Shown in pieces: positions 16,006-24,953 of a DNA stretch of 64,000 nucleotides. Origin of the DNA: Alkalicoccobacillus murimartini (GTDB taxonomy: Bacteria; Bacillota; Bacilli; Bacillales; Bacillaceae_D); contig NZ_JAUSUA010000002.1 in assembly GCF_030813245.1 (NCBI RefSeq), forward strand, positions 744,001 to 808,000, in the 5' to 3' direction. The number at the start of each line of letters is the position of its first letter. Position 1 is the first letter of the stretch. A program made the position numbers and the translations under genes. A model generated the notes under the pieces. The model did not search any database and was not told where the DNA came from. It saw only the letters and a list, made by a program, of their open reading frames with translations.

Positions 16006-17736
16006 TTAAGCACCTGCGTAATCAAAATCAAATTGGGCATGATGCAGGCGGCTGTAGGCCCCTTTTTTCTGCAATAATTCCTTATGAGTACCTTCTTCTT
16101 CTATTCCATTTTCCGTCACTACAAAGATTCGGTCCGCTTCTTTGATCGTAGCCAAACGGTGAGCGATAATAATGGTGGTACGTCCTACCGCTAATTCTGC
16201 AAGTGCACTTTGAATAGCTGCTTCTGTCTCCGTATCAAGCGCAGATGTTGCTTCATCGAGGATTAATATGGCTGGGTTTTTCAAGAACATACGCGCAATA
16301 GATAGACGCTGTTTTTGACCACCTGACAGCTTCACACCACGTTCTCCGATTAACGTATCTAAGCCTTCCGGAAGGGCCTTGATAATAGAAGTCATCTGAG
16401 CACGATCTGCCGCTTCCCAAATCTCTTCATCTGAGGCATTAAGCTTTCCGTACGCAATGTTTTCTCTGATAGACGCATCAAACAAGAAAACATCCTGTTG
16501 AACAACGCCAATTTGTTCTCGAAGTGAAGCCATGGAGAGATCATGGATATTAATAGAATCAATTGAAATTTCTCCACTTTCAATTTCATAAAACCTTGGT
16601 AACAGGCTACAAATGGTGGTTTTACCCGCTCCAGATGGTCCAACCATTGCGACCGTCTCACCAGCCTTGATGGAGAAGTTCAATCCATTTAATACTTTAT
16701 TTTTATTTTCATAGCCAAAGACTACATCTTTGTATGAAATATCCCCTTTAACTTTATCAACATGGATGGCGTCAGGACGATCTTCCTGTTCTGGTTTCAT
16801 GTTAAGTAGGTCAAGATAACGTCTGAACCCTGCAATTCCCTTCGGATACATTTCCATTACTGCATTCAGCTTGTTAATCGGCCCAACCATTACATTGGCT
16901 AATAAAACAAAGGCTACAAACTCACCATATGTAAGCTGATTATCGATGACAAACCATGTTCCACAAAGCAAAACAAAGATCAAAAGGAACTTCATTAAAA
17001 TTTGGCTGAAGGCTGTATGCTTAGCCATTATTTTATAAGACGCCAACTTTGAAAAACGGAAATGATTGTTGTTCTCTGAGAATTTACTCATCTCATGCTT
17101 TTCATTTACAAATGCTTTGACCACACGAATTCCCGTTACATTATTTTCAACCCGTGCGTTGAAGTCAGCAATACTACCAAATAACATAGTCATCGCTACC
17201 GACATCTTTTTACCAAAATAATAAGTAAACAAGATAAGGAAAGGTACTAAGACAAAGGTTAAAATAGCTAACTTCCAATTAATTGAGAGCATAATACCAA
17301 AAGCACCAAGAAGAGTCATGATGGATATGGCAAGCTCCTCTGGACCATGGTGAGCAACCTCACCAATATCCATCAGATCATTTGTCAGTCGAGAAATCAA
17401 ATGACCTGTTTTTGTATTATCAAAGTATTGTACAGACTGATTTTGGATATGCTCAAACAGATCTCGTCTCATATCCGTTTCAATATTAATTCCTAACTTA
17501 TGACCCCAATACGTCACAACATAATGAAATCCGCCATTGAAAATATACATGGCAAATAGACCAACACCACCCCAGAAAATCCACTGCCAATTTCCTGATG
17601 GTAATAAATTATCAATTACATGGTTCACAGCAAGCGGAAATGCAAGCTCTAGGGCACCCGCTAATATTCCACAAAACAATGTAAACGCAAATAAACGTTT
17701 ATATGGTTTGTAATAAGTCATAAAAGCTCGTAACAT
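16006..17736 (-). CDS. ABC exporter, fused permease-ATPase (multidrug/lipid type)
   Basis: A 576-aa half-transporter. Residues 1-310 are a six-helix ABC_membrane domain (opening AFMTYYKPYKRLFAFTLF). Residues about 335-576 are the ATPase, with Walker A GPSGAGKTT, Q loop, signature KLSGGQKQR, Walker B ILILDEATSALD and H-loop IIIAHRL. Homodimeric or paired exporters of this type extrude drugs or lipids. It is a single gene without a partner half-transporter next to it, so a homodimer is likely. The start ATG and length agree with the family norm. Confidence 0.92.
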   Translation of the reverse strand: MLRAFMTYYKPYKRLFAFTLFCGILAGALELAFPLAVNHVIDNLLPSGNWQWIFWGGVGLFAMYIFNGGFHYVVTYWGHKLGINIETDMRRDLFEHIQNQSVQYFDNTKTGHLISRLTNDLMDIGEVAHHGPEELAISIMTLLGAFGIMLSINWKLAILTFVLVPFLILFTYYFGKKMSVAMTMLFGSIADFNARVENNVTGIRVVKAFVNEKHEMSKFSENNNHFRFSKLASYKIMAKHTAFSQILMKFLLIFVLLCGTWFVIDNQLTYGEFVAFVLLANVMVGPINKLNAVMEMYPKGIAGFRRYLDLLNMKPEQEDRPDAIHVDKVKGDISYKDVVFGYENKNKVLNGLNFSIKAGETVAMVGPSGAGKTTICSLLPRFYEIESGEISIDSINIHDLSMASLREQIGVVQQDVFLFDASIRENIAYGKLNASDEEIWEAADRAQMTSIIKALPEGLDTLIGERGVKLSGGQKQRLSIARMFLKNPAILILDEATSALDTETEAAIQSALAELAVGRTTIIIAHRLATIKEADRIFVVTENGIEEEGTHKELLQKKGAYSRLHHAQFDFDYAGA

Positions 17737-17836
17737 GATTTTGCTCCTTCTTCTCTATCTGATATTCATTCTCATTTATTCATTTTACGCTACATACCTA
17801 TACTTAGCAATGAATTGTTTAGAATTTTCCATAAAG

Positions 17837-17875
17837 AAAAAGGCCGCTTTCCTTTATTCGGAGAGCAGCCTTTTT
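17837..17875 (-). terminator. Terminator of the pyrimidine catabolism operon
   Basis: AAAAAGGCTGCTCTCC ... GGAAAGCGGCCTTTTT read on the minus strand, immediately after the aminotransferase stop codon. Confidence 0.88.
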
Positions 17876-17876
17876 C

Positions 17877-19226
17877 CTAATATGATTGAATCACATCCGT
17901 AAGTGTTTTAACTAAAAAACGAAGATCGTCCTCTGTTGAGGTCAGGGGCGGAGCAATGATGAGCACATTCCCACCATTCGGGATCGTATCACTATTTTTA
18001 CCTATGATTAGTCCCTTTGCCTGACAGGCAGCGACAATTGATTTCATGACGCTATCTGCTACAGGATGTTTGCTTTCTTTGTCTGTCACCAATTCAATAC
18101 CATATAAGAAACCAATTCCTCTCACTTCACCAACCATCGGATGCTCGCTTATTTGATTAAGCTTTCCTAAAATCGTTTCACCTAACTCTTCTACCCGCTC
18201 AACGATCTGACCTCGCTCAATGATTTCAATTGCTTTTAACGCAACAGCACAGGAAGCGGGATGGCCTCCATACGTGGAGATATGGCGAAAGTGATGGTCC
18301 TCAGAATTATTCTTAAATGACTCGTAGATACTTTCCTTTACGCATGTTGCTCCAAGTGGCAAATATCCACTAGTCAGTCCTTTAGCTAATGTTATAATAT
18401 CCGGCTTAAAATTCTCTGCGTGCATATGACCAAACATTCGACCTGTGCGCCCAAAACCAGATACCACTTCATCTAAAATCAGTAACACATTGTATTGATC
18501 ACAAATCTCTCTGACTCTTTCATAATAAAAAGATGTCTGAGGATAAAGCACCCCGCCACCTGATATGATTGGCTCCATAATAAAAGCAGCAACCGATTCT
18601 GGCCCTTCCCATAAAATAGTCTGTTCTAAGTAGTTAGCGGCTAATTCATCATCTCTGTCTGGATTTCCAAAGCTTGAGCGGTAGGCGTAAGGAGGAGGAA
18701 CATGCAAAAAACCAGGTGCCGCTGGATCATATTTCATCTTGCGGTTCGCCTGTGCAGTTGCACTAAGTGCACCAAGGGAGTTCCCGTGATAGCCTCGATA
18801 ACGGGAGATCATTTTGTACTTTTCCGGATGACCTGTTTGTTTGTGATGCTGCCGCGCAATTTTAAATGCAGTTTCATTCGCATCTGACCCACCATTTGCA
18901 AAAAACGTACGATAGCCGCCAAGAAGCTGATCCAACTTCTCAGCCAGTTGAATGGCTGGTTTGTGACCAAAGGATAAGGGGAAGTAGGCCAAATCCTCCA
19001 TTTGTTTTGTTGCTGCTTCAATAATTTCTGTTTGTCCGTGCCCGAGGTTAAGACACCACAATCCTGAAACCCCATCCATATAGCGATGTCCTTTTGTATC
19101 TGTAAACCAAGAACCTTCTCCTTTATCTGCAATAAAAGGCACAGCATCTGGGTGATAACGATGAACCGCATGCCACAAGTAATCCTGATCTAATTGTTCA
19201 ACAGTTTTATTTGTAGGTGTCTTCAT
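17877..19226 (-). CDS. Class III aminotransferase, probable beta-alanine:pyruvate transaminase
   Basis: A 449-aa PLP enzyme of the omega-amino-acid class. Motifs are GVSGLWCLNLGHG, ANGGSDANETAFKIAR, LILDEVVSGFGRTG and LAKGLTSGYLPLGA, the last holding the Schiff-base lysine. As the last gene of a reductive pyrimidine operon it most likely removes the amino group of beta-alanine or beta-aminoisobutyrate, the products of the preceding amidohydrolase, giving malonate or methylmalonate semialdehyde. The amino acceptor (pyruvate or 2-oxoglutarate) cannot be read from the sequence. It lies 20 bp downstream of the amidohydrolase gene. Confidence 0.9.
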   Translation of the reverse strand: MKTPTNKTVEQLDQDYLWHAVHRYHPDAVPFIADKGEGSWFTDTKGHRYMDGVSGLWCLNLGHGQTEIIEAATKQMEDLAYFPLSFGHKPAIQLAEKLDQLLGGYRTFFANGGSDANETAFKIARQHHKQTGHPEKYKMISRYRGYHGNSLGALSATAQANRKMKYDPAAPGFLHVPPPYAYRSSFGNPDRDDELAANYLEQTILWEGPESVAAFIMEPIISGGGVLYPQTSFYYERVREICDQYNVLLILDEVVSGFGRTGRMFGHMHAENFKPDIITLAKGLTSGYLPLGATCVKESIYESFKNNSEDHHFRHISTYGGHPASCAVALKAIEIIERGQIVERVEELGETILGKLNQISEHPMVGEVRGIGFLYGIELVTDKESKHPVADSVMKSIVAACQAKGLIIGKNSDTIPNGGNVLIIAPPLTSTEDDLRFLVKTLTDVIQSY

Positions 19227-19246
19227 TAGTTGTTATTCTCCCCTCC

Positions 19247-20482
19247 TCATTCAGACTCAGAAAGTTCAAGCACGGTTTCCAACAGAACATTCACACCTCT
19301 TTCGCATTCTTCCCAAGATGTATATTCATCCTCATCATGACTTTTCCCTCCAGCACTCGGAACAAAAATCATCGCAGTTGGTACCATCGATGCAATAAAT
19401 TGCGCATCATGTCCCGCTCCACTAACCATTCGTTTAGACGTATAATTTAATGTCTTTGCTGACTTTTGTATGGATTGTACAATAGTTGATTCGAACCAAA
19501 CGGTATCCCTTGACCAGAGCTTCTCCGCTGACTGTGTGCATTCGCCTTGTTGCTGATCCATTAGCTTCTTGATGATATTCTCCACCTCAGCTAAAACCGT
19601 TTCATCCTGATGCCTTGCTTCAAGGGAAAAAACAACTCGATTCGGAATAACCGTATGAATATTTGGATACACATTAAAACGCCCCATCGTATAAACCAAC
19701 GTCTCATCCAGCTCAGATAATCGAGTGTGAAATTCGCTCATACAATGATTAGCCGCTGTTAAGGCATCTTTTCTCATATGCTGAGGAGTCGTGCCTGCAT
19801 GATTGGATTCACCTTGAATTTCAATCTCATAGCAAACCATACCTACTACGCATTCGACTGCTCCAATTTGGAGCGATTCAGCCTCTAAGATCGGTCCTTG
19901 TTCAATGTGAAGCTCTAGGAATGCTTTTCCTTCACTCATACGATGCTCAATGGAACCTTCATATCCGGTTCTCTTTAAGGCGTCACCAAATGAAATACCT
20001 TCTGTATCCACCTTCTTACACATCGACTCCTTTTCAAACTTTCCAGATAATACACCAGATGCCATCATAGATGGTTCAAACCTTGCTCCCTCTTCATTTG
20101 TGAAATTTACGATTACAATTGAGCATGCTGGTTGAAGGTTATGTGAAACGATGCTCCTTATCACTTCAAGCCCTGCAGCAACACCTAACACTCCATCGAA
20201 GCGTCCCCCTCGTTTAACTGAATCAAGGTGCGACCCTATATATATTGCTGGTTTATTCCGATCCACTCCTTCAAGTGTACTGTACATATTCCCAAGATCA
20301 TCGACCGTAACGTACAAGCCTAATTCTTCACATTGGTTTCGGAAATAGTCTCTGGCCCATACATCTTCTTCAGATAACGCAAGCCTTGTTACACCTTGGC
20401 GATCCGTTGCTCCAAATTCAGCAAAGTCTTCTAATGTCTTTTGCAATTGTTGACCATTTATAGCGATTTTTTGTTGTTTCAT
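19247..20482 (-). CDS. Hydantoinase/carbamoylase-family amidase, probable beta-ureidopropionase
   Basis: A 411-aa M20-type binuclear metallo-amidohydrolase. Metal ligands sit in GSHLDSV, GGRFDGVLG and TNEEGARF, and HIEQGPILE and GAGHDAQ are further family motifs. Related enzymes are N-carbamoyl-L-amino acid hydrolase, allantoate amidohydrolase and bacterial beta-ureidopropionase. Between dihydropyrimidinase and a beta-amino acid transaminase the expected substrate is N-carbamoyl-beta-alanine. Its ATG overlaps the stop of the 75-aa upstream ORF (ATGA), so it is translationally coupled to it. Confidence 0.9.
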   Translation of the reverse strand: MKQQKIAINGQQLQKTLEDFAEFGATDRQGVTRLALSEEDVWARDYFRNQCEELGLYVTVDDLGNMYSTLEGVDRNKPAIYIGSHLDSVKRGGRFDGVLGVAAGLEVIRSIVSHNLQPACSIVIVNFTNEEGARFEPSMMASGVLSGKFEKESMCKKVDTEGISFGDALKRTGYEGSIEHRMSEGKAFLELHIEQGPILEAESLQIGAVECVVGMVCYEIEIQGESNHAGTTPQHMRKDALTAANHCMSEFHTRLSELDETLVYTMGRFNVYPNIHTVIPNRVVFSLEARHQDETVLAEVENIIKKLMDQQQGECTQSAEKLWSRDTVWFESTIVQSIQKSAKTLNYTSKRMVSGAGHDAQFIASMVPTAMIFVPSAGGKSHDEDEYTSWEECERGVNVLLETVLELSESE

Positions 20483-20706
20483 GTCGCTCTCCTCTCACTC
20501 GCCATTTGTAAGGTAAGCATAGTTGTCGCATATTTCCGGGCATTAGCATTGCCTAAATGTACGATCATTGTCTCGTCTGTCTCTGTTTTTTTTAACAACA
20601 CATCCGTTCCATTCAGATGATCTCGAATGTCATAGATTAAAAAACCCTTGTTTAGACACTGATCCAGCTCTAGCTTTTCACTCAAATACTGCGGATGTTC
20701 TGCCAT
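20479..20706 (-). CDS. Unknown 75-aa protein in the pyrimidine operon
   Basis: A small soluble protein without signal peptide or membrane helix. It begins MAEHPQYLSEKLELDQCL, contains a strand-rich middle (FLIYDIRDHLNGTDVLLKK) and ends with a helix (ARKYATTMLTLQMASERR). GGAGG precedes the ATG. It sits between the permease and the amidohydrolase with a 13-bp gap on one side and a four-base overlap on the other, so it is clearly expressed as part of the operon. I do not recognise the family; an accessory subunit or small regulator of the amidohydrolase is inference from coupling alone. Confidence 0.75.
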   Translation of the reverse strand: MAEHPQYLSEKLELDQCLNKGFLIYDIRDHLNGTDVLLKKTETDETMIVHLGNANARKYATTMLTLQMASERRAT

Positions 20707-20719
20707 TCATGACTCCTCC

Positions 20720-22192
20720 TCATGACGTTTGAGTTTTTGCTTCCTCTGCCACCACTTCTTCTTCAGTCTCAGAGATCGTCCAGTCACGTCCAACCGTTAA
20801 ACCCAAAAACAACTCATCCCTTGGATTCTCGAGCTCTGCTTGTTTATACAGTTTAAACCACCAATATTTAGCACTCACATAATAGAGTAAACCCCCAGCC
20901 ACTAAGCCTACGAGATAGGAGTAACTAGGAAGCAACAACGACACGCCTCCACCAATGACCCAGGAAAGCAAACCAGCTACATTCAAGCCTTTCCAATAGT
21001 GGTACTGACCCTTTTCCTCATAAAGCTCAGTGACATTCACTCGCCTTTTACGAATAAAATAATAATCAGCAACCAAAATACCTACAATTGAGGCAAGTAT
21101 ACCTCCAACAACCAATAGTGCAGGTACAATAATGCCGAATAGATTCCACGGTTGGACAAGAACACCGATTAGACCCGCAACGATAACACCCACCCAGTGC
21201 GGCACACGAGGTCCACCGACATTAGAAAAAATAGTTGCCGCGGGAATAAGGTTCGATGACGTATTTGTGGACCATTGCGCCAACGCAATCATCAACATTA
21301 AGACCCCAAGTAAAAGTACGTTGCTTGTTGTCTCTAGCAAAGCATCTACTGGATTAGATATTGTTACTGCTATATACGATACCGCACCAACCACTACCAT
21401 AAAGGTATGGACCAATGGCATGGCGATTAAGCTACCTATTAATTGTCCTTTATTACGTTTAAACCAGTTCCTCTCATATTTTGGCGCCTTGATAAATCGA
21501 GAAAGAGACGGCATATCAGCGGCTAGCGTGCCCCAGAAGCCCATTGTAGCCATCGCGATAACTGCAAAAGAACCCATTACCGCCGTACCCGTTACTGGAT
21601 TCTCAACCCATCCCCAAATGTCTCGACCCGCTGCTTGGGCTTGATCGGATAAAGTCAGGTACATCCAACCAGAGATGATGACAATAATAGGCGCTGCTAA
21701 ATTTGCAAATCGTTCAACCGCCTTTATCCCAAATGCCGTATTAAACAGTTGAAGGGCAGCAAAAAGAAGGAAACAGAGAAACCATTGGTCAATGCCATAT
21801 ACCATAAGTAAAATGGCATTGATACCTGTCGCTCCAAAAAACGTATTCACACCAAACCAGCATGAGGCAACAAAACCTCTCATAATTGAGGGGATGTGGG
21901 TACCAAGTGTTCCAAACGGGGCTCTTAGATAAACCGGAAAAGACAAACCGTGCTCAATTCCTATATCTCCAGTCAATGTCATACAGATGCCTATTCCAAT
22001 AGATCCCACTAGCGTCGCTAAGATGACAAGGTGCAATGGCAACTGTTGAATACCGTCCCCACCAATAGCAAAAGCAGCCAAAACCACTGCCATACTTACC
22101 CACAGAATGGCAAATCCAGCTGTGCTCATGTTTCGATCCTGTCCGGCAATCGGAAACAAATCAGGAGACTTCAGATAACTACGTTTGGACAT
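20720..22192 (-). CDS. NCS1 family permease (uracil/hydantoin/allantoin type)
   Basis: A 490-aa membrane protein with about twelve hydrophobic segments. The opening SPDLFPIAGQDRNMSTAGFAILWVSM, APFGTLGTHIPSIMRGFVASCWFGVNTFFGA and ALAQWSTNTSSNLIPAATIFSNV are typical of NCS1 carriers of the PucI/Mhp1 group, which import a nucleobase or hydantoin with a cation. In this operon uracil, thymine or dihydropyrimidines are the likely substrates. The C-terminus is an acidic cytoplasmic tail (EEEVVAEEAK). Spacing to the neighbouring genes is short, consistent with one transcript. Confidence 0.9.
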   Translation of the reverse strand: MSKRSYLKSPDLFPIAGQDRNMSTAGFAILWVSMAVVLAAFAIGGDGIQQLPLHLVILATLVGSIGIGICMTLTGDIGIEHGLSFPVYLRAPFGTLGTHIPSIMRGFVASCWFGVNTFFGATGINAILLMVYGIDQWFLCFLLFAALQLFNTAFGIKAVERFANLAAPIIVIISGWMYLTLSDQAQAAGRDIWGWVENPVTGTAVMGSFAVIAMATMGFWGTLAADMPSLSRFIKAPKYERNWFKRNKGQLIGSLIAMPLVHTFMVVVGAVSYIAVTISNPVDALLETTSNVLLLGVLMLMIALAQWSTNTSSNLIPAATIFSNVGGPRVPHWVGVIVAGLIGVLVQPWNLFGIIVPALLVVGGILASIVGILVADYYFIRKRRVNVTELYEEKGQYHYWKGLNVAGLLSWVIGGGVSLLLPSYSYLVGLVAGGLLYYVSAKYWWFKLYKQAELENPRDELFLGLTVGRDWTISETEEEVVAEEAKTQTS

Positions 22193-22240
22193 GTAGCACG
22201 CTCACCCTCTCAAGTTTGATCTTTCATTAATACGTTTGCC

Positions 22241-23656
22241 TCAGACTCGTTCTAAGGCTGTATTCCTTAACTCCTCTCCATATTTCGCTCGTTTGATAAA
22301 TACACCGTCTCCCTCCGTACCTTTGTAGACATTGTCCTGTATAATCACTTTGCCTTTAGAGAGCACCGTTCTTACTACACCTTTGATCTGCTTGCCTTCA
22401 AAAGCGTTATAATCTACCTTCATTTGATGCGTTTCACTCGAGATTACTCGCTCTGCAAATGGATCAAAAATCACAAGATCTGCATCTGCGCCAATCGAAA
22501 TAGACCCTTTCTTAGGATAGAGACCAAATAACTTAGCCGCTCGCGTTGAGGTAAGATCCACAAATTGATTCAAGCTGATACGCCCCTCTGCTACACCTTC
22601 TGAATAGAGGATACTCATTCGGTCTTCGATCATCGGACCTCCGTTTGGTATCTTAGTAAAATCATCTTTCCCGAGATCTTTCTGTCCAATAAAATCAAAG
22701 GAACACTGATCACTTCCTATGGTTTGAAGAGCGCCAGTGCGAAGCGCATTCCATAAAACATCCTGATGTTTTTTCTCACGTAGAGGTGGGGACCACACAT
22801 ACTTAGCTCCTTCAAAGTCTGGTTTACGTAATTCATCCTGATCTAGCGCTAAATATTGCGGGCAGGTCTCACCCCAGATATCAGCTCCAGCCCGACGAGC
22901 GGATTCAATTTGTTTGACTGCTTCCTCACAGCTCACATGGACCACATAAAGCTGAGAGCCTGCAAGAGATGTAAGCTGACATGCTCGCCCTGTTGCCTCT
23001 CCTTCTGCTTCCACTGGACGAGTGAGGGCATGATAAATGGGATCAGTTTGACCATTGGCTAATGCCTCTTTTGTTAAATAATCGATCACATCTCCATTTT
23101 CAGCGTGCACCATCACAAGCGCACCAAGTTCCTTTGCCTTTATAAGGGTTTGAAATAACGTCGCATCATCCGCTTGAAATACGTTTTTGTACGCCATAAA
23201 TACTTTAAAAGACGTAATACCCTCCGCTTCAATCATGCTAGGGAGTTCAGCCAATACATCTTCGTTTATTTCTCCAATCATAAGATGAAAACTGTAATCA
23301 ATTGCTGCTTTCCCCTCTGATTTGTTATGCCAAGTGTTAATCGCATTCTTAAGAGGTTTACCTTTCTCTGTTAAGCAAAAATCGACAATAGTCGTTGTTC
23401 CTCCGAAAGCAGCCGCCGTAGTCCCAGACACAAAGTCATCCTTTGTCACCGTTCCACCAAAAGGCATATCTAAGTGAGTATGGGGATCTACCCCTCCAGG
23501 GAAAACATAGCATCCATCTGCATCAATGATTTCAGTTCCTTCTGAAGGTAAAAACCCTTTCCCTATCGTTGAAATCTGCTCCCCTTCAATAAGAATATCG
23601 GCTTCAAATGTATCTGAAGCGGTCACGATAATACCGTTCTTAACAATTTTTTTCAT
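22241..23656 (-). CDS. hydA: Dihydropyrimidinase (D-hydantoinase)
   Basis: A 471-aa cyclic amidohydrolase. GGVDPHTHLDMPFGG carries the first two metal-binding histidines, FKVFMAYKN holds the lysine that is carboxylated to bridge the metals, and VMVHAENGD and VVHVSCE hold further ligands. The family hydrolyses dihydrouracil or dihydrothymine to N-carbamoyl-beta-alanine or its methyl analogue, the second step of the pathway encoded here. It is 12 bp downstream of preA. Enzymes of this group also act on hydantoins, so minor activity on those is likely. Confidence 0.92.
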   Translation of the reverse strand: MKKIVKNGIIVTASDTFEADILIEGEQISTIGKGFLPSEGTEIIDADGCYVFPGGVDPHTHLDMPFGGTVTKDDFVSGTTAAAFGGTTTIVDFCLTEKGKPLKNAINTWHNKSEGKAAIDYSFHLMIGEINEDVLAELPSMIEAEGITSFKVFMAYKNVFQADDATLFQTLIKAKELGALVMVHAENGDVIDYLTKEALANGQTDPIYHALTRPVEAEGEATGRACQLTSLAGSQLYVVHVSCEEAVKQIESARRAGADIWGETCPQYLALDQDELRKPDFEGAKYVWSPPLREKKHQDVLWNALRTGALQTIGSDQCSFDFIGQKDLGKDDFTKIPNGGPMIEDRMSILYSEGVAEGRISLNQFVDLTSTRAAKLFGLYPKKGSISIGADADLVIFDPFAERVISSETHQMKVDYNAFEGKQIKGVVRTVLSKGKVIIQDNVYKGTEGDGVFIKRAKYGEELRNTALERV

Positions 23657-23668
23657 CGACCATTCCTC

Positions 23669-24943
23669 CTACGTATTTGAAGCATGTAATGATTTCATTG
23701 CAGATTGTCTTTCATTCCATGAAAGGGGTGGTAATCCATTGACTACAGGAACCATATCGATCGCTCCATCAACTGGGCAGACAATAGAACATAGGTTACA
23801 GCCTACGCACTCATCTTCGTTCACCTTTAAGTAGGAAGCTTCTTCTCCATTTTTGTACCGACTAATACATTGGTGTGCAGTATCTTCACAAGCAATTTGA
23901 CATTTATTACAGTTAATACAGGTATCCGTATTAATACGCGCCACAATCTGATGGTTTAAATTCACATTTCCCCAATCTGAATATTTGTGAACAGATCGCC
24001 CTATAAGCTGCTTGACAGAATGTAGTCCTTTATCATCTAAGTAATTTGAAAGTCCATCAATCATATCCTCCACGATTCTAAAGCCATGATGCATAGCCGC
24101 AGTACAAACCTGTATATTTGTTGCACCCATTAACATAAATTCGACGACGTTTTGCCAAGTAGAGATTCCACCTATTCCTGATATAGGCACCGTTACTTGT
24201 TGATTTCTTGCACACTCCCCAAGCATATGCAGCGCAATGGGTTTAACCGCTGGACCACAATACCCGCCATGCGTTCCCATTCCATCAACATTCGGAACGG
24301 TGTCCCACGTATGAATATCCACTGATGCCAAGCTATTAATCGTATTAATCAGGCTAATGGAATCAGCTCCACCCCGAACAGCCGCCTCAGCTGTCGCAGT
24401 AATATCCGTAATATTAGGAGTGAGCTTTACAATAACAGGTGTCTTAGCTATTTCCTTTACCCAATAGGTCTGCTGTTCTACTAAGGATGGTACTTGGCCG
24501 GATGCAGCACCCATACCTCTTTCTGCCATACCATGTGGACATCCGAAATTCAGTTCTAAGCCGTCTACCCCTACTGCCTCAACCTGCTTCACAATCTCGT
24601 GCCATTTCTCTTGTTGCGGTTCCACCATTAATGACGCGACAATAGCTCGATCTGGAAATCGTTTTTTTGTATCAGCTATTTCACGCAAATTCACCTCAAG
24701 AGGGCGGTCGCTAATGAGCTCAATGTTGTTAAACCCAGCTACTCGCTGTCCATTAAAAGAAACAGCAGCAAAGCGAGAAGTTGAATTGATAATCGGCTCA
24801 CCAAGTGTTTTCCATACCACTCCACCCCATCCTGCTTCAAACGCACGCTGCACTTGGTAGCCAGAGTTCGTTGGTGGCGCACTGGCCAACCAAAATGGAT
24901 TTGGTGAGGCAATTCCTGCTAAATTGCTATACAAATCAGCCAT
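23669..24943 (-). CDS. preA: NAD-dependent dihydropyrimidine dehydrogenase subunit PreA
   Basis: A 424-aa protein. Residues 1-300 are a dihydroorotate-dehydrogenase-like TIM barrel for FMN and pyrimidine (GLELNFGCPHGMAERGMG with the catalytic-loop Cys; ISGIGGISTWQNVVEFMLMGA). Residues about 335-400 hold two [4Fe-4S] clusters, CINCNKCQIACEDTAHQC and CVGCNLCSIVCP. PreA pairs with PreT to reduce uracil or thymine with NADH. AGGAGG precedes the ATG, and the gene lies ten bases after preT. Confidence 0.95.
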   Translation of the reverse strand: MADLYSNLAGIASPNPFWLASAPPTNSGYQVQRAFEAGWGGVVWKTLGEPIINSTSRFAAVSFNGQRVAGFNNIELISDRPLEVNLREIADTKKRFPDRAIVASLMVEPQQEKWHEIVKQVEAVGVDGLELNFGCPHGMAERGMGAASGQVPSLVEQQTYWVKEIAKTPVIVKLTPNITDITATAEAAVRGGADSISLINTINSLASVDIHTWDTVPNVDGMGTHGGYCGPAVKPIALHMLGECARNQQVTVPISGIGGISTWQNVVEFMLMGATNIQVCTAAMHHGFRIVEDMIDGLSNYLDDKGLHSVKQLIGRSVHKYSDWGNVNLNHQIVARINTDTCINCNKCQIACEDTAHQCISRYKNGEEASYLKVNEDECVGCNLCSIVCPVDGAIDMVPVVNGLPPLSWNERQSAMKSLHASNT

Positions 24944-24953
24944 ATCCTACCTC

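Noticed and set aside
21132-21644. 170-aa plus-strand frame
   Set aside because: Antisense to the NCS1 permease gene, no ribosome site.
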